Positions 53,935-62,677 of a stretch of 64,000 nucleotides of DNA are shown here, piece after piece (the stretch's first letter is position 1; each line of letters opens with the position of its first letter). The position numbers and the translations under genes were made by a program. The DNA comes from Alphaproteobacteria bacterium (lineage in GTDB: Bacteria; Pseudomonadota; Alphaproteobacteria; Rhizobiales; Rhizobiaceae), in NCBI GenBank assembly GCA_016861165.1, contig BOKV01000011.1, positions 45,241-109,240 of the forward strand, written 5' to 3'. Under the pieces are notes generated by a model that was not told where the DNA came from, made no database searches, and was given only the letters and a program-made list of their open reading frames with translations.

Positions 53935-55221
53935 ATGCGCAATGGAGTGAAAGGCCTATTGGCCGGCATGTCGATGCTTGCCTATTGTGCTTCGGCAAGC
54001 GCGCAGGAGTTGACGATCTTCTGGGCCGAATGGGACCCGGCCAACTACCTGCAGGAACTGGTCAACGAATACACCGCCGAAACCGGCGTGAAGGTAACGG
54101 TCGAGACAACGCCGTGGGGCGACTTCCAGACCAAGACCTTCGCCGAGCTCAACGCCAAGGGCGACGCCTATGACATGGTCGTCGGCGACTCGCAGTGGCT
54201 GGGGGCGGCCTCGACCGCCGGCCACTATGTCGACCTGACCGACTTCATCAAGAAGCATGGCGTCGACAAGTCGTTCGTTCCCGCCACGCTGCAGTATTAC
54301 GCCCATTACGACGGGAAGTATTGGTCGATCCCCGCCGAAGGCGATGCCAATGGCTGGGCCTACCGCAAGGACTGGTTCGAGGATCCGACCGAGATGGCCA
54401 ATTTCAAGGCCAAGTACGGCTACGACCTCGGCGTGCCGCAGAATTTCGAGCAGCTCATCGACATCGCCGAGTTCTTCACCCGTCCGAACGAGAACCGCTA
54501 CGGGGTCGCCCTCTACACCCAGACCGCGTATGACGGCATGGCGATGGGTCTCGAGCAGACGATCTTCACCTATGGCGGCGACCTTGGCAATTACGAGACC
54601 AACGAGGTCGACGGCATTCTCAACTCGCCGCAGAACGTGAAGGCGCTTGAGGCCTACCGCAAGCTCTATACGTTCACCCCGCCGAACTGGAACCAGGCGT
54701 TCTTCGCCGAAAACAACCAGGCCTTCACTGAGGGCCTCGTGGCGCTGAACATGAACTACTTCGCCTTCTTCCCGGCGCTGGCCAACAAGGCGACCAACCC
54801 GTATGCGGACGTGACCGGCTATTTCGCCAACCCGCCCGGCCCCGACGGCCACCAGCACGCGGCCCTTGGCGGCCAGGGTATCTCGATCATCAGCTACAGC
54901 AAGAACCAGGAGGAGGCGTTCAAGTTCCTGGAGTGGTTCATCCGCGACGACGTCCAGCGGAAATGGGCCGAGCTTGGCGGCTACACCTGCAGCGCCGCGG
55001 TGCTCGAGTCCGAGGAATTCCTCAACGCAACGCCCTACAACCGCGCATTCGCCGACTCGATGAAGATCGTCAAGGACTTCTGGGCCAATCCGGTGTTCGC
55101 GGACATGCTCTTCCAGATGAATGACCGTCTCCACCCCTACATCACGACGGGGCAGGGGACCGCCAAGGAAGCGCTCGACGCCCTCGTCGTCGACTGGAAC
55201 AGGACGCTCGGCAACAACTAG
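53935..55221 (+). CDS. ABC transporter substrate-binding protein (sugar family 1)
   Basis: 428 aa. Sec signal peptide: MRNGVKGLLAGMSMLAYCASASAQ, cut after SASA (the motif spans residues 1-23). The mature protein has LTIFWAEWDPANYLQELV and GDSQWLGAASTAGHYVDL with many aromatic residues, typical of carbohydrate binders. ATG 53935 has GGGAGGAAGT upstream. First gene of the operon 53935-59557. A GNRA-capped hairpin follows before the permeases. Confidence 0.93.
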   Translation: MRNGVKGLLAGMSMLAYCASASAQELTIFWAEWDPANYLQELVNEYTAETGVKVTVETTPWGDFQTKTFAELNAKGDAYDMVVGDSQWLGAASTAGHYVDLTDFIKKHGVDKSFVPATLQYYAHYDGKYWSIPAEGDANGWAYRKDWFEDPTEMANFKAKYGYDLGVPQNFEQLIDIAEFFTRPNENRYGVALYTQTAYDGMAMGLEQTIFTYGGDLGNYETNEVDGILNSPQNVKALEAYRKLYTFTPPNWNQAFFAENNQAFTEGLVALNMNYFAFFPALANKATNPYADVTGYFANPPGPDGHQHAALGGQGISIISYSKNQEEAFKFLEWFIRDDVQRKWAELGGYTCSAAVLESEEFLNATPYNRAFADSMKIVKDFWANPVFADMLFQMNDRLHPYITTGQGTAKEALDALVVDWNRTLGNN

Positions 55222-55243
55222 GCCGAACTGCTCAGGCGAAAGC

Positions 55244-55267
55244 GGGCCGGGGAGCAATCCCCGGTCC
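55244..55267 (+). terminator. Hairpin with GCAA tetraloop after the binding-protein gene
   Basis: GGGCCGGGGA and TCCCCGGTCC pair over 10 bp (one G-U) around a GCAA loop. No U-run follows, so it is more likely an mRNA-stabilising or attenuating element between binding protein and permease than a full terminator. Confidence 0.6.
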
Positions 55268-55296
55268 GGCAAGATCGGATATCAACGGAGGCACCG

Positions 55297-56193
55297 GTGG
55301 CAGTCCTGGCGACGCTCGATCCCAATTCGCGCGCTGCGTCCCGCGGTTGGAGCGACTTGACCATCCGCAATGCGTTCATCCTGCCAACGATCATATTCCT
55401 GATCGTCTTCAATATCTTCCCGCTGGTCTATTCCCTCGGCTTTTCGTTCACCAACTACCGCGCGTCGGTCAACCGGCCGGCCGAGTTCGTCGGATTGCAG
55501 AACTACCGGGAGCTGCTGTCCAACCCGGACATATGGAACAATTTCACCATCACCGCGCAGTATGTCATCCTGTCGGTCGGAGGGCAGATGATCGTCGGCT
55601 TCGGCTTGGCGCTGCTGCTCAACCGGAAGTTCCCGTTCAAGGGGCTGGTCACCACGCTGCTGCTGCTACCGATGATGCTGTCACCGGCAGTGGTCGGTCT
55701 GTTCTGGAAGCTGCTCTACGACCCGTCCTGGGGGCCGATCAACTACGCCCTCGGGATCGGCAAGTTCGAGTGGCTGAGCAATCCGACCAACGCGCTGATC
55801 GCAACGGCGCTCACCGACATCTGGATGTGGTCTCCCTTCGTCATGCTTCTGGCCCTGGCCGGCCTGTCGGCAGTGCCGAAGCACCTTTACGAAGCCGCCG
55901 CCATCGATCGTGCCGGCACGTTCTACACCTTCTTCCGTATCACGCTGCCGCTGATCACGCCGTTGCTCCTAATCGCGTTGATCTTCCGCACGATGGAGGC
56001 ATTCAAGACGTTCGACCTGCCCTTTGTGATGAGCACCGCCAATGTTCAGACCATCGCCATTCGCCTCTACCAGATGGCGTTCCAGAGCTGGGATACCGGC
56101 CGCGCCTCGGCGCTCGCCTATATCGTGCTGATCGTCGTGCTGGCGATCACCAACATCTACGTCAAGTATCTCAACAAGGTGAAAGAGCGCTGA
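55297..56193 (+). CDS. ABC sugar transporter permease (MalF/UgpA type)
   Basis: 298 aa, six membrane segments, the first being FILPTIIFLIVFNIFPLVYSL. The EAA loop is EAAAIDRAGTFYTFFRITLP near residue 205. GTG 55297 follows ACGGAGGCACCG. One nt separates its stop from the next permease. Forms the channel with the 56195 protein. Confidence 0.93.
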   Translation: MAVLATLDPNSRAASRGWSDLTIRNAFILPTIIFLIVFNIFPLVYSLGFSFTNYRASVNRPAEFVGLQNYRELLSNPDIWNNFTITAQYVILSVGGQMIVGFGLALLLNRKFPFKGLVTTLLLLPMMLSPAVVGLFWKLLYDPSWGPINYALGIGKFEWLSNPTNALIATALTDIWMWSPFVMLLALAGLSAVPKHLYEAAAIDRAGTFYTFFRITLPLITPLLLIALIFRTMEAFKTFDLPFVMSTANVQTIAIRLYQMAFQSWDTGRASALAYIVLIVVLAITNIYVKYLNKVKER

Positions 56194-56194
56194 G

Positions 56195-57151
56195 ATGCCG
56201 GCCGTCACATCACGCGCCCAACGCGCTGCCCACCCGATTGCCATCGTCGCGATTGCCGCCGCAACGCTGATCTTTCTGGCGCCGATCCTGTGGATCGCCT
56301 CGACCGCGTTCAAGCCGCGGGCGATTGCGACCTCGGTACCGCCGACGGTGGTGTTCACGCCGGAGGTCACGCCCTTCGTCAAGCTCTTCACCAAGCGCGT
56401 GCAGCTCAAGGAGCCGCCGACGCCGGAGGCCTACGAGGCAGCGCCCTGGTGGGAAAAGACGATCCTCGACGGCGGCGAGCGCGTGCTGCGGGTCGGCGAC
56501 GATGTGCAGCTCAGCCAGTACCCGAACCGGTTCCTCAACAGCCTGATCGTGGCGGTCATCTCGACCGTCCTGGCGGTCGGCATGGGAACCTTCACCGCCT
56601 ACGGGTTCTCGCGATTCAAGATGGCCGGCGAGGCGGACCTGTTGTTCTTCATCCTGTCGACGCGCATGCTGCCACCGATCGTCGTCGCAATCCCGATGTT
56701 TCTGATGTACCGGACGTTCGGGCTTACCGACACTCACGTCGGACTCATCATTCTCTACACGGCGTTCAACCTTTCCTTCTCGGTCTGGCTGATGAAGGGT
56801 TTCATCGACGAGATACCGAAGGAGTACGAGGAAGCCGCGCTCGTTGACGGCTATTCGCGGCTCGAGGCGTTCTTCAAGATCGTGCTGCCGGAGGCGGCCA
56901 CCGGGATTGCCGCGACGGCGGTATTCTGCTTCATCACCGCCTGGAACGAATACGCCTTCGCGCTCATCCTTACCAACCGCCGCGCCCAGACGGCGCCGCC
57001 CTTCATCCCGAGCCAGATCGGCTCGGGCCTGCCCGAATGGACGGTGATCGCCGCTGGAACACTGCTTTTCCTGCTGCCCGTCGCCATCTTCACCTTCGCG
57101 CTCCGCAACCACCTGCTGCGCGGGGTGACCTTCGGCGCCATCCGGAAATAG
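56195..57151 (+). CDS. ABC sugar transporter permease (MalG/UgpE type) with long first loop
   Basis: 318 aa, longer than the usual 270-280. After the first membrane segment (ATLIFLAPILWIAST) there is a hydrophilic stretch of about 70 residues (KLFTKRVQLKEPPTPEAYE onward to YPNRFLNS) that should face the periplasm. Then five segments with the EAA loop EAALVDGYSRLEAFFKIVLP. The extended loop may contact the binding protein or the small membrane protein encoded next. 9 nt from that gene. Confidence 0.92.
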   Translation: MPAVTSRAQRAAHPIAIVAIAAATLIFLAPILWIASTAFKPRAIATSVPPTVVFTPEVTPFVKLFTKRVQLKEPPTPEAYEAAPWWEKTILDGGERVLRVGDDVQLSQYPNRFLNSLIVAVISTVLAVGMGTFTAYGFSRFKMAGEADLLFFILSTRMLPPIVVAIPMFLMYRTFGLTDTHVGLIILYTAFNLSFSVWLMKGFIDEIPKEYEEAALVDGYSRLEAFFKIVLPEAATGIAATAVFCFITAWNEYAFALILTNRRAQTAPPFIPSQIGSGLPEWTVIAAGTLLFLLPVAIFTFALRNHLLRGVTFGAIRK

Positions 57152-57160
57152 GGGGCCGGC

Positions 57161-57382
57161 ATGAAGCTGAACGCGCGACTGATCGAGACGATATCGATGT
57201 GGACGATGATTTTCGGCATCGCCGCCCTATGCCAGCCCTGGAACCTGTTCCTCCATCGCTATGGCGTCACCGTCATTCTCGTCGGTCTTATCGCCTTCCT
57301 GATCACGTCGCATATCGGGCCTGCGAAGGCCACGGGCAGCAAGGTATTCGACGTGTCCGACCACCACGAGGGCAAGGCATGA
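57161..57382 (+). CDS. Small two-helix membrane protein of the ABC operon
   Basis: 73 aa with two predicted membrane helices: ISMWTMIFGIAALCQPW and VTVILVGLIAFLITSHI. The C-terminal tail is hydrophilic. No family recognised; it does not match the DUF2160 protein found at this place in the rhizobial glycerol transporter operon, though the position and the two-ATPase layout are alike. Its TGA overlaps the ATPase ATG (ATGA). Probably an accessory transporter subunit. Confidence 0.75.
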   Translation: MKLNARLIETISMWTMIFGIAALCQPWNLFLHRYGVTVILVGLIAFLITSHIGPAKATGSKVFDVSDHHEGKA

Positions 57383-58485
57383 CCGACATCGTGCTACGCG
57401 ACGTCCAGAAGTGGTTCGGTCCGATCCAGGTGATCAAAGACATGAACCTGTCGATCGACCACAACGAGTTCATTGTCCTGCTCGGGCCGTCAGGCTGTGG
57501 CAAGACGACGACGCTGCGCGCCGTCGCCGGACTGGAGACGATCGACGAGGGCGACATCCTGATCGACGGGAAGCCGGTGCAGCACATGAAGGCATCGGAC
57601 CGCGACATCGCCATGGTGTTCCAGTCCTTCTCGCTCTACCCGCACATGACGGTGTACGAGAACATCGCCTTTCCGCTGCGGGCAAGACGCATGAGCAGGC
57701 AGGCGGTCGACGAGTCAGTGCGCGAGATCGCGCGCGTGCTGCGTATCGCCGATCTGCTCGACCGCAGACCCTCGGCGCTGTCGGGCGGCGACATGCAGCG
57801 CGTCGCCATCGGCCGGGCGCTGGTCCGGCGCCCCAAGGCGATGCTGATGGACGAACCGATCGGCGCGCTCGACGCCAAGCTGCGCGAGGAGATGCGCGCC
57901 GAGATCAAGCGCCTGCATCTCAAGCAGGGCTCGACGACCATCTATGTCACGCACGACCAGGTGGAGGCCATGAGCCTCGCCGACCGCATCGTGATCATGC
58001 ACGAGGGAGTGCTCCAGCAGGTCGGCTCGCCCGACGAGGTCTATGCACGGCCGCAGAACCTGTTCGTCGCCCAGTTTGTCGGCAGCCCGGTGATGAATGT
58101 TGCGCCGGCGCAGGTCAGGCAAGAGGGGGGCGCGGTGCGCGTGTCGGTCGATCCAGCGACTCCGGGCTTCGACTTCCCGCGCGAACTGCTGTCCAGGCTC
58201 AACGGCCACGGCGCCGGCGAGGCGCTGGCGCTCGGCATCCGCCCGGAGGGCGTACTGGTCTCGCGCGAGCCGCGCGACGGCTATCTGCCGGTCGAGGCGC
58301 ACATCATCGAGCCGCTAGGCTCGCACGACATCGTCGATCTGAAGGTCGGTGAACGGCTGCTGCGGGCGCGCACCGCGGCGGGCTTTGTGCCGCGGCCGGG
58401 CGAGAGGGTGCACGCGCGCATCGATCCGGCGCAGGCGCATTTCTTCGACGCGCAGAGCGGTCGCTCGCTCGGGGTGAGGCTCTAA
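57379..58485 (+). CDS. ABC transporter ATPase 1 (UgpC/MalK type)
   Basis: 368 aa. Walker A GPSGCGKTT, Q-loop FQSFSLYPHM, signature [15 protein letters not shown] (D-M in place of the usual Q-R/Q), Walker B AMLMDEPIGALDA and a C-terminal OB-type regulatory domain with LGIRPEGV. Four-base overlap with the small membrane protein gene. With the next ATPase it most likely forms a heterodimer, since one importer has two different ATPase genes. Confidence 0.93.
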   Translation: MTDIVLRDVQKWFGPIQVIKDMNLSIDHNEFIVLLGPSGCGKTTTLRAVAGLETIDEGDILIDGKPVQHMKASDRDIAMVFQSFSLYPHMTVYENIAFPLRARRMSRQAVDESVREIARVLRIADLLDRRPSALSGGDMQRVAIGRALVRRPKAMLMDEPIGALDAKLREEMRAEIKRLHLKQGSTTIYVTHDQVEAMSLADRIVIMHEGVLQQVGSPDEVYARPQNLFVAQFVGSPVMNVAPAQVRQEGGAVRVSVDPATPGFDFPRELLSRLNGHGAGEALALGIRPEGVLVSREPRDGYLPVEAHIIEPLGSHDIVDLKVGERLLRARTAAGFVPRPGERVHARIDPAQAHFFDAQSGRSLGVRL

Positions 58486-58489
58486 GGCG

Positions 58490-59557
58490 ATGGCACATAT
58501 CGAACTCAGGAATATCACCAAGACCTTCGGTGCCAACACCGCGTTGCGAGGCCTCGATCTGGAAGTGGCTGACGGCCAGTTCTTCGTCCTGCTTGGCGAG
58601 ACCGGCGCCGGCAAGACCACGACGTTGCGTATCGTCGCCGGGCTGGAACGGCCGACCGGGGGCAGCGTGCTCATCGACGGCGTCGATGTCGGCGATTGGA
58701 GCGCGGCCGAGCGCGACGTCGCGCTGGTGCTCCAGCAGTATTCGCTCTACCCGCGCTACACCGTGCGCGAGAATCTCGAATTCCCGCTGAAGTCGAAGAT
58801 CCGCCGCGTCGAACCGGACGAGATCAGGGCGCGCGTCGAGCGGGCGGCCAAGACGTTGCGCATCGAGCATCTGCTCGACCGCAAGACCGATCTGCTCTCC
58901 GGTGGCGAGATGCAGCGCGTTTCGATCGGTCGGGCGATCGTACGCAAGCCGCGCGTGTTCCTAATGGACGAGCCGCTGTCGGCGCTTGACGCCAAGCTGC
59001 GCGAGGCATTGCGCACGGAGCTGAAAAACCTGCAGATGAACCTCGGCGCCACCTTCCTGTTCGTCACCCACGACCAGGTGGAGGCGATGTCGATGGGCGA
59101 TCGCATCGGCGTGCTCGACCGCGGGCGGCTGGTGCAGGTCGGCACGCCGGCGGAAATCTATACCAGTCCGAAAAACACCTTCGTGGCCCGCTCGGTCGGC
59201 TCGCCGCCGATCAACCTCATCGACGGGGCGATCCGCGACGGTCGTGCCGTGGCCGAAGCCGGCTTTGCACTGCCGGTGCCCGCCCGCGGCGAGGCCGGCA
59301 CAGACCGGCCGCTGATCTTCGGCGTCCGGCCCGAGGACCTGCTCATCGAACGCGACGCACCCGCCGAGGCGCGTGTCCACGACGTCGAAAACTACGGTGT
59401 CGAGAAAGTGGTGACGCTGCGGGTCGGCGACATGCTGCTGCGCGCCACCACCTCGGCTCGCCAGCAGCTCGACATCGACGCGCCCGTCCGCTTCTCGTGG
59501 CGGCCGGACAAGGTGCTGCTGTTCGACCGGGCCGACGGGACCTCGCTGCGGCAATAG
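58490..59557 (+). CDS. ABC transporter ATPase 2 (UgpC/MalK type)
   Basis: 355 aa. Walker A is GETGAGKTT, not the usual GPSGCGKST; the Q-loop is LQQYSLYPRYTV; the signature LSGGEMQRVSIGRAI; Walker B VFLMDEPLSALDA; a C-terminal domain with FGVRPEDLL. ATG 58490 follows ATPase 1 by 4 nt. Both ATPases keep Walker B glutamate and signature serines, so two competent sites are expected. Last gene of the operon; repeat copy A follows. Confidence 0.93.
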   Translation: MAHIELRNITKTFGANTALRGLDLEVADGQFFVLLGETGAGKTTTLRIVAGLERPTGGSVLIDGVDVGDWSAAERDVALVLQQYSLYPRYTVRENLEFPLKSKIRRVEPDEIRARVERAAKTLRIEHLLDRKTDLLSGGEMQRVSIGRAIVRKPRVFLMDEPLSALDAKLREALRTELKNLQMNLGATFLFVTHDQVEAMSMGDRIGVLDRGRLVQVGTPAEIYTSPKNTFVARSVGSPPINLIDGAIRDGRAVAEAGFALPVPARGEAGTDRPLIFGVRPEDLLIERDAPAEARVHDVENYGVEKVVTLRVGDMLLRATTSARQQLDIDAPVRFSWRPDKVLLFDRADGTSLRQ

Positions 59558-59562
59558 AGCCT

Positions 59563-59660
59563 CAGCCCGCCGAGTGTCAACGCGCGGCGGACAAGACGAT
59601 GCGACCAAACGATATGGATGGAGCAGAGTCCCGACCCGGTTGGATCGGGGTCGGCTCCCG
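59563..59660 (+). repeat. Dispersed intergenic palindromic repeat, copy A
   Basis: Contains CCCGCCGAG, CAACGCGCGGCGGACAAGA, ATGGATGGAGCAGAGT and the hairpin CCGACCC/GGGGTCGG around GGTTGGATC. It is the fullest of three copies and fills most of the gap between the convergent ATPase and hydroxyacid dehydrogenase genes. Confidence 0.6.
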
Positions 59661-59675
59661 CCGGACGCCGGATCG

Positions 59676-60656
59676 TCACGGCGCGGCGGCAAAGCGGGCG
59701 CGGTATCGCGCCTCGACCTCGGGGTTGCACAGGTTGACCGGCAGTTCGCCCGCCAGCACCCGGATCGCTTCCCGCGCCGCCCCCATCCCCATGCGCTCCA
59801 TCGAATCGGCGCTGATGCCGGCGACATGCGGGGTGAGGATGACATTGTCGAGCGCGAGCAACGGATGATCGGGCGCCAAGGGCTGGTGTTCGAACACGTC
59901 GAGCGCTGCCCCGGCGATGGCGCCGCTCTGCAAGGCATCGACCAAAGCCGTCTCGTCGACCACCGGCCCGCGCGCGACGTTGACGAGGAACGCGCCGGAC
60001 TTCATCCGCGCGATCTGCTGCCGACTCACCATGCCCCGCGTTGCGGCCGTCAGCGGGCAGCAGAGCACGACCACGTCGCTCTGCGCCATCAGCGTGTCGA
60101 GATCGACGCCGCGCATGCCGTCGGGCAGCGAAGCGGGGCTGCGGGTGGCGGCGAGCACGTCAAGCCCGAAGCCATGGCGTGCGATGCGCAGCACGGCGCG
60201 CCCGACATTGCCCATGCCGACGATGCCGAGCGTGCGCCCGGCAAGGTCGTGGCCGGCGTCTGCATGCGCGCGCCCCGCCGTCCAGCCCAGCCGGCGCAGG
60301 TCTCGGTCAACGAGGCGCAGCCGGCGCTGCAGCGCCAGAGTGACCATCATCACGTGTTCGGCGACCGTCTGCGCATTGACGCCCGGAACGTTGGCGACCA
60401 GCACGCCGGCCTGCGTGGCGGCTTCGACCGGAATCATGTCGAGCCCGGCACCGTGGCGGATCGCGGCGCGCAGGCGCGCCGGCGCCTCGAACAGGTCCGC
60501 CGGCAACGGCGCCCGCACGATGATGATGTCGGCATGGCGCCCCTCGGCCCGCAGCGTGTCGGGGTCGGGCGCGCTCGCCACGACGAGGTCGCCGGCGCCG
60601 CGCAGCAGGTCGGCGGCGCGTGGATGGATGTCATGCGTGGAGAAGATCACGGCCAA
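59676..60656 (-). CDS. D-2-hydroxyacid dehydrogenase (phosphoglycerate dehydrogenase-like)
   Basis: 326 aa. NAD-binding GMGNVGRAVLRIA near residue 150; catalytic Arg in NVARGPVVDE, Glu in DVFEHQPL and His in VILTPHVAGIS, the complete R-E-H triad. It interconverts a 2-oxo acid and D-2-hydroxy acid. Last gene of a minus-strand unit with the GntR gene just upstream (6 nt). Probably handles a product of the sugar-acid dehydratase at 61398. Confidence 0.93.
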   Translation of the reverse strand: MAVIFSTHDIHPRAADLLRGAGDLVVASAPDPDTLRAEGRHADIIIVRAPLPADLFEAPARLRAAIRHGAGLDMIPVEAATQAGVLVANVPGVNAQTVAEHVMMVTLALQRRLRLVDRDLRRLGWTAGRAHADAGHDLAGRTLGIVGMGNVGRAVLRIARHGFGLDVLAATRSPASLPDGMRGVDLDTLMAQSDVVVLCCPLTAATRGMVSRQQIARMKSGAFLVNVARGPVVDETALVDALQSGAIAGAALDVFEHQPLAPDHPLLALDNVILTPHVAGISADSMERMGMGAAREAIRVLAGELPVNLCNPEVEARYRARFAAAP

Positions 60657-60662
60657 TGGTGT

Positions 60663-61394
60663 TCAGGCCCGTTCGCGGACGACGTCCGGCTCGGGCCAGG
60701 CGGGCGCGTCGCTGCCCGGCGCGCCGATCAGCCCCTTCCAATAGCTCTCGGCACCCTGCAGATGCGCGCTCATCAACGCCTGCGCCAGATTGCCGTCGCG
60801 GCGCAGCAGCGCCTCGAAGATCTGGATGTGCTCGGCATGCGAACGCCGGCTGCGCTCCGGGTCGCTGAAATAGATGGGCAGGCGCTGCTCGCCCATGATG
60901 TAGTAGACGCTGCACACCTTGTGGAAGACGCTGTTCTGGGTCGCCCGCACGATTTCGAGATGGAAGTCGCGATCCTCGCGCGCAATGCCCTGGCCGGCGG
61001 CGATCCGTTCCTCCGAAGCCTTGAGGATTTCGCGAAGGCGCGCGTAGTTCTCCTCCGTTGCCCGGACGCAGGCAAGTTCGGCCGCCTTGATCTCGTGGAT
61101 CTTCCTCAGCTCCACGGTCTCGTAGATCTGGACCGGATCGAGCGGCACGCCGGCCCGTGCAAACAGCGCCAGCGCGTCGACGCTCGCCTGGTTCGTCGTC
61201 AGGTAGATGCCGGACTTGGCGCGGCGTTCGACGATGCGCATGGCTTCCAGGATGGCCAGGGCCTCCCGGATCTGGCCGCGGCTGACCGAGAAGTGGTCGG
61301 CCAGTTCCCGCTCCGAAGGCAGCCGCCCGCCATGCACCTTGGACCGCGAATAGAGGAAGGCGGCCAAGTCGGGCAGCAGGTTGTTCTCCTTCAT
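60663..61394 (-). CDS. GntR family regulator, FCD/FadR-type
   Basis: 243 aa. HTH: RLPSERELADHFSVSRGQIREALAILEAMRIV split over residues 24-58, then wing RRAKSGIYL. The FCD domain has DRDFHLEIVRATQN, the Asp/His metal set, and SRRSHAEHIQIFEALL. This family reads palindromes of the TNGTNNNACNA kind, and such sites occur before the ABC transporter and the epimerase gene. It is encoded inside the operon it likely controls; the effector is probably a sugar acid. Confidence 0.92.
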   Translation of the reverse strand: MKENNLLPDLAAFLYSRSKVHGGRLPSERELADHFSVSRGQIREALAILEAMRIVERRAKSGIYLTTNQASVDALALFARAGVPLDPVQIYETVELRKIHEIKAAELACVRATEENYARLREILKASEERIAAGQGIAREDRDFHLEIVRATQNSVFHKVCSVYYIMGEQRLPIYFSDPERSRRSHAEHIQIFEALLRRDGNLAQALMSAHLQGAESYWKGLIGAPGSDAPAWPEPDVVRERA

Positions 61395-61397
61395 TGG

Positions 61398-62567
61398 TCA
61401 GGTCCTCTGCGCGTGAGCCTCCAGGAACTTCTCGGCGATGGTGAATCCGAGGCCAGGGCGCTCGGGGATCGCGATGAGGCCGTCCCTGACCGAAACCTCC
61501 TCCACGACGAGGTCATGGATCATCGGGTTGGCACCCAACGAGTATTCGACGACAAAGCTGGCCGGCGAGGCGGCGCATACATGCAGGCCGGCAAAGAAGC
61601 AAGGCGCGCCGGCCCACAGGTGCGGCGAGAGCCGCAGATTGAAGGCGCTGGCAAGCGCGCCGATGCGCATCGCCTCGGTGATGCCGCCGCAGAAGGCGGG
61701 GTCGGGCTGGAAGATGTCGACGGCCTTGAGCACGGCGAGGTCACGGAAGGCAAAGCGGGTCGATTCCGATTCGCCGCTGGCAATGGGCATCGCGCCGGTG
61801 GCACGCACCTCTGCCAGGCCGGCCTTGTCGTCGGCGATCACCGGCTCCTCGAACCAGGCGAGGTCGCAATCGGCAACGAGGTGCATGAAGCGCTTGGCGT
61901 CGCCCACGGTGAAGGTGCCGTGGGCGTCGACCATGAGGGCGATGTCGGGGCCCAACGCGGCGCGCGCGGCCCTGACCCTGGCGGCCGAGACATGCGGTGG
62001 CCCGTCCATGGCGCCGACACGCATCTTGACCGAACGGAAGCCGCCGGCGGCGACGTAGGAGCCGAGCTGCTCGCCGATGCTTTCGGCCGGCGCCCAGCCG
62101 CCGGAGGCATAGGCGGGCATGCGCTCGGCCTTGCGGCCGCCCAGCAGCCGCCAGACCGGCTGGCCAAGCGACTTGCCGAGGATGTCCCACAGCGCGATGT
62201 CGACGGCGCTGATCGCCGCCACGGAGAGGCCGCGGCGCGACAGCTCGGGCATCGCATGGCCGGCGGCCGCCGCCGTCTCGTGACGCACGCCGTTGTAGAG
62301 CATCTCCCAGATCTGGACGATGTCGGCCGGATCGCGTCCGATCAGCCGCGGCGCCACCTCCTCGTTGAGCATGTGGACGAGACCGGCATAGGTGCCGGCG
62401 CTGCCTGCGGCGTTCTTGCCCTCGCCCCAGCCGACCAGGCCGTCGTCGGTCTCGATGCGCAGGATCGCCGCGTCGAAGGTGGTCAGTTGGCCGAAATCGC
62501 TGCGGTGCTGGCGGCTCGCCGCGATCGGGATGCGCACCCACCATGCCCGTGCCGACACGATGCGCAT
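61398..62567 (-). CDS. Mandelate racemase/muconate lactonizing family protein (probable acid-sugar dehydratase)
   Basis: 389 aa. Capping domain, then barrel with FRSVKMRVGAMDG (Lys-x-Arg), metal ligands in MVDAHGTF, WFEEPV and IASGESES, DIFQPDPAFCGGITE and the catalytic His in LSPHLWAG. That is the full active-site set of acid-sugar dehydratases, unlike the enzyme at 35538. ATG 62567 follows GAGG. 3 nt to the GntR gene. Likely dehydrates an aldonate to a 2-keto-3-deoxy acid. Confidence 0.92.
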   Translation of the reverse strand: MRIVSARAWWVRIPIAASRQHRSDFGQLTTFDAAILRIETDDGLVGWGEGKNAAGSAGTYAGLVHMLNEEVAPRLIGRDPADIVQIWEMLYNGVRHETAAAAGHAMPELSRRGLSVAAISAVDIALWDILGKSLGQPVWRLLGGRKAERMPAYASGGWAPAESIGEQLGSYVAAGGFRSVKMRVGAMDGPPHVSAARVRAARAALGPDIALMVDAHGTFTVGDAKRFMHLVADCDLAWFEEPVIADDKAGLAEVRATGAMPIASGESESTRFAFRDLAVLKAVDIFQPDPAFCGGITEAMRIGALASAFNLRLSPHLWAGAPCFFAGLHVCAASPASFVVEYSLGANPMIHDLVVEEVSVRDGLIAIPERPGLGFTIAEKFLEAHAQRT

Positions 62568-62677
62568 CTCAGGCCTCGCCGCAATCTGGCGCCGGCGGAA
62601 CAGTGTCCACCGGCGGCCGGGAGCGCAGTTTCGTAGCCGATCGCATGGTCTTAAGCCCGGCGCCAAACGTGGCTGCG

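Noticed and set aside
59574..62636. Plus-strand open frame of about 1020 codons
   Set aside because: Antisense to four genes with intact catalytic motifs; no domain or motif is visible in its translation.
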